DNA of 64,000 nucleotides, from positions 186,001-250,000 of the forward strand of contig NZ_PJJJ01000034.1 of the NCBI RefSeq assembly GCF_002929495.1, given 5' to 3'. Origin of the DNA: Cryobacterium sp. Y82 (GTDB taxonomy: Bacteria > Actinomycetota > Actinomycetes > Actinomycetales > Microbacteriaceae). The first letter of the stretch is position 1, and each line of letters opens with the position of its first letter. Position numbers and translations under genes: made by a program. This document shows positions 62,425-64,000 of the stretch, in pieces. The notes below the pieces were generated by a model that worked only from the letters and a program-made list of their open reading frames with translations, made no database searches and had not been told where the DNA came from.

Positions 62425-63978
62425 ATGGTACGGAAAATCAAGGCGAAGCTTGTCTTGCAGTTACGAAACCAAGGCTTGTCTGGCAGGGCGATCGCGTCGG
62501 GGCAGGGCATCGCACGCAATAGCGTCCAGGTGGTGCTCGAGGCGGCGGACCGCCTCGGCGTCGGCTGGGCTGACGTCGAGGAGATGCCGGAAGCGCAGGT
62601 GTATGCGGCGTTGTTTCCCGGTCGCGGAGTGCACGAGTCCGTGTTCGCGCAGCCGGACTGGGGTCGAGTTCACACCGAACTGGCCCGAGTCGGAGTGACG
62701 TTGAAGTTGCTGCACCAGGAATACGTCGACACATCCGGTCCGACCCAAGCGGTGATGAGTTATGACCGGTTCTGCCGGCTTTATGGCGACTCCTCCGCCG
62801 TCTCCGGCGCGACGTCCCGCGTTGGCCACAAGGCCGGCCGCAGCATCGAGGTGGACTGGTCCGGGCCGACGATGCAGCTGTTGGATCCGACGACGGGTGA
62901 GATCTCGAAGGTGTATTTGTTCGTCGCGTGCCTGCCGTTCAGCCGGTATGCGTTCGTGGATGCCACGTTGGATATGCGGCAGGAGTCGTGGCTGCGCGCC
63001 CACACGGCGATGTTCGCGTTCTTCGGTGGCAGCGTGCCACGCTTGGTGCCTGACAATTTGAAGACCGGGGTGATCTCCCACCCGCGCGAGGGCGAGGTTG
63101 TTCTCAACGACGCCTACCGGGAGATGGCGGCGCACTATTCGGCCGCAGTGCTGCCGGGCAGAGTGCGGGCGCCCAAGGACAAAGCCAGCGTCGAGAACAC
63201 CGTTTCCCATGTCGCGACCTGGGTCATCGCCGGGCTCCGGCAGGAGCAGTTCACGTCCTTGCCGCAGTTGCGGGTCCGGATCGCTGAGCAGATCGATGCT
63301 TACAACCGGCAGCCGTTCCAGAAACGCGACGGGTCCAGGCTGAGCGTCTTCACCACCGAGGAGCAGCCGCTGATGCAACCGCTGCCAGCGGCCCCGTTCG
63401 AGATCAGCACGTGGTCCTACAAACGCAAGGTGAATAAGAACGCACACGTGGTCTGGGCGAGGAACTTCTACTCCGTCCCGTTCAGCCACATCGGCGGCTA
63501 CGTTGACCTTCGCATCACGGACACGATGCTGGAGGTCTATCGGAACGACGAGCGCCTGACCAGTCACCTGCTGCTGCCGATAAGCACCACGAACCAGTAT
63601 CAGACCAACGACGCGGACCTGCCCGAAGGGCGCAGCTTCCAAGCCTGGGACCGGGCCCGGATCGAGGAGTGGGCGGCGCGGATAGGACCATCGGCCGTGA
63701 CGGTGATCGGGAAGATCTTCGAAGCCGCCTCCATTGAAGAAGCCGGCTACGACCCCGCCCTGGCGGTGCTGCGACTGTCGCGCCGGTTCTCCCCGACCCG
63801 AGTCGAGGCCGCCTGCGCGCTGGCGTTGCAGGGGCCGATCCGCTCTCCGCGGTATGCGCACCTGCGGCCGATCCTGGACACCGGGCAAGACAAAACCGGC
63901 CACGTCCCCGACAAACCGGAAGCCGACGATGGCGGATACGTGAGAGGCAGCGCCTACTACGCCGGAGGAGTCCGATGA
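62425..63978 (+). CDS. istA: IS21-family transposase IstA (second, unrelated element)
   Basis: 517 residues from the ATG at 62425. N-terminal HTH (LRNQGLSGRAIASGQGIARN), then the DDE domain: SIEVDWSGPTMQLLDP, LVPDNLKTGVI and DKASVENTVSHV supply the acidic triad; the C-terminal Mu-transposase-like beta part (ARNFYSVPFSHIGGYVDLRI) follows. It is much longer and clearly distinct from the element at 59985. The stop overlaps the ATG of the next gene, as usual for istAB. It appears intact. Confidence 0.93.
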   Translation: MVRKIKAKLVLQLRNQGLSGRAIASGQGIARNSVQVVLEAADRLGVGWADVEEMPEAQVYAALFPGRGVHESVFAQPDWGRVHTELARVGVTLKLLHQEYVDTSGPTQAVMSYDRFCRLYGDSSAVSGATSRVGHKAGRSIEVDWSGPTMQLLDPTTGEISKVYLFVACLPFSRYAFVDATLDMRQESWLRAHTAMFAFFGGSVPRLVPDNLKTGVISHPREGEVVLNDAYREMAAHYSAAVLPGRVRAPKDKASVENTVSHVATWVIAGLRQEQFTSLPQLRVRIAEQIDAYNRQPFQKRDGSRLSVFTTEEQPLMQPLPAAPFEISTWSYKRKVNKNAHVVWARNFYSVPFSHIGGYVDLRITDTMLEVYRNDERLTSHLLLPISTTNQYQTNDADLPEGRSFQAWDRARIEEWAARIGPSAVTVIGKIFEAASIEEAGYDPALAVLRLSRRFSPTRVEAACALALQGPIRSPRYAHLRPILDTGQDKTGHVPDKPEADDGGYVRGSAYYAGGVR

Positions 63979-64000
63979 GCCGGCTCGATACCGAAACCAA
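63975..64000 (+). CDS. istB: IstB-like ATPase, only the start is in the window
   Basis: ATG at 63975 overlaps the istA stop (ATGA) and begins MSRLDTET before the window ends. Identified only from position in the istAB operon. Confidence 0.6.

Overview
This is GC-rich actinobacterial DNA with very few intergenic AT tracts. It most resembles the family Microbacteriaceae (a Cryobacterium/Salinibacterium-like genome), judging by the very frequent heptamer CGGATGC/GCATCCG, a DUF7882 protein, DUF559-type proteins, surface proteins with LAxTG-like C-termini, and the tRNA-Ser / SRP RNA / dnaX / recR / lysC / asd gene order. The genus cannot be fixed from sequence alone.

Layout. (1) 1-10.6 kb: nitrate and molybdenum module. 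A nitrate/nitrite porter (narK, cut by the left edge) is followed by molybdenum-cofactor genes (moaB, moaE; then on the minus strand moeB/moeZ, moeA, moaC, mobA, a DUF6457 gene and moaD), a HTH-Mop regulator, and the molybdate ABC transporter modABC. moaA is not in the window. (2) 10.7-20.1 kb: a DinB-like protein, tRNA-Ser(GGA) with tRNA-fragment repeats beside it, the SRP RNA gene, a truncated aldo/keto reductase, an SDR protein, the phosphoketolase-to-acetate operon xfp-pta-ackA, and an AbiEi/DUF559 gene between inverted palindromic repeats. (3) 20.3-28.1 kb: housekeeping dnaX-recR-lysC-asd and mqo. (4) 28.4-31 kb: small proteins, a 14-bp minisatellite and topoisomerase IB. (5) 31.5-38.8 kb: one 2442-residue surface protein with about ten fibronectin III repeats. 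(6) 39-46.2 kb: a radical SAM protein, two overlapping sensor-kinase-like membrane proteins, thymidine kinase, a small LASTG surface protein, a DUF7882 protein and a CPBP protease. (7) 46.3-55.2 kb: an envelope/exopolysaccharide-type locus with two paralogous tyrosine autokinases, a DUF4012 protein, a low-molecular-weight tyrosine phosphatase and further surface proteins. (8) 55.2-64 kb: accessory scrap: a decayed MNT/HEPN pair, a frameshifted tyrosine recombinase, an AbiEi/AbiEii toxin-antitoxin operon, double-zinc-ribbon paralogues, and two IS21-family elements (one dead with an intact 5-bp target duplication, one cut by the right edge).

The most unusual layer is the set of dispersed intergenic repeats. 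At least four unrelated hairpin families occur: GGGCCC-rich; CATAACTCCTGCAA-type; CCGGTAAAT-type around the DUF559 gene; and CTCGTGGCACCC-type around the giant adhesin. There are also two tandem arrays. The strongest candidate for something undescribed is the DUF559 nuclease-like gene enclosed by two copies, in opposite orientation, of a roughly 80-bp palindromic repeat. The second is the tyrosine-kinase / anchored-surface-protein module that occurs twice.
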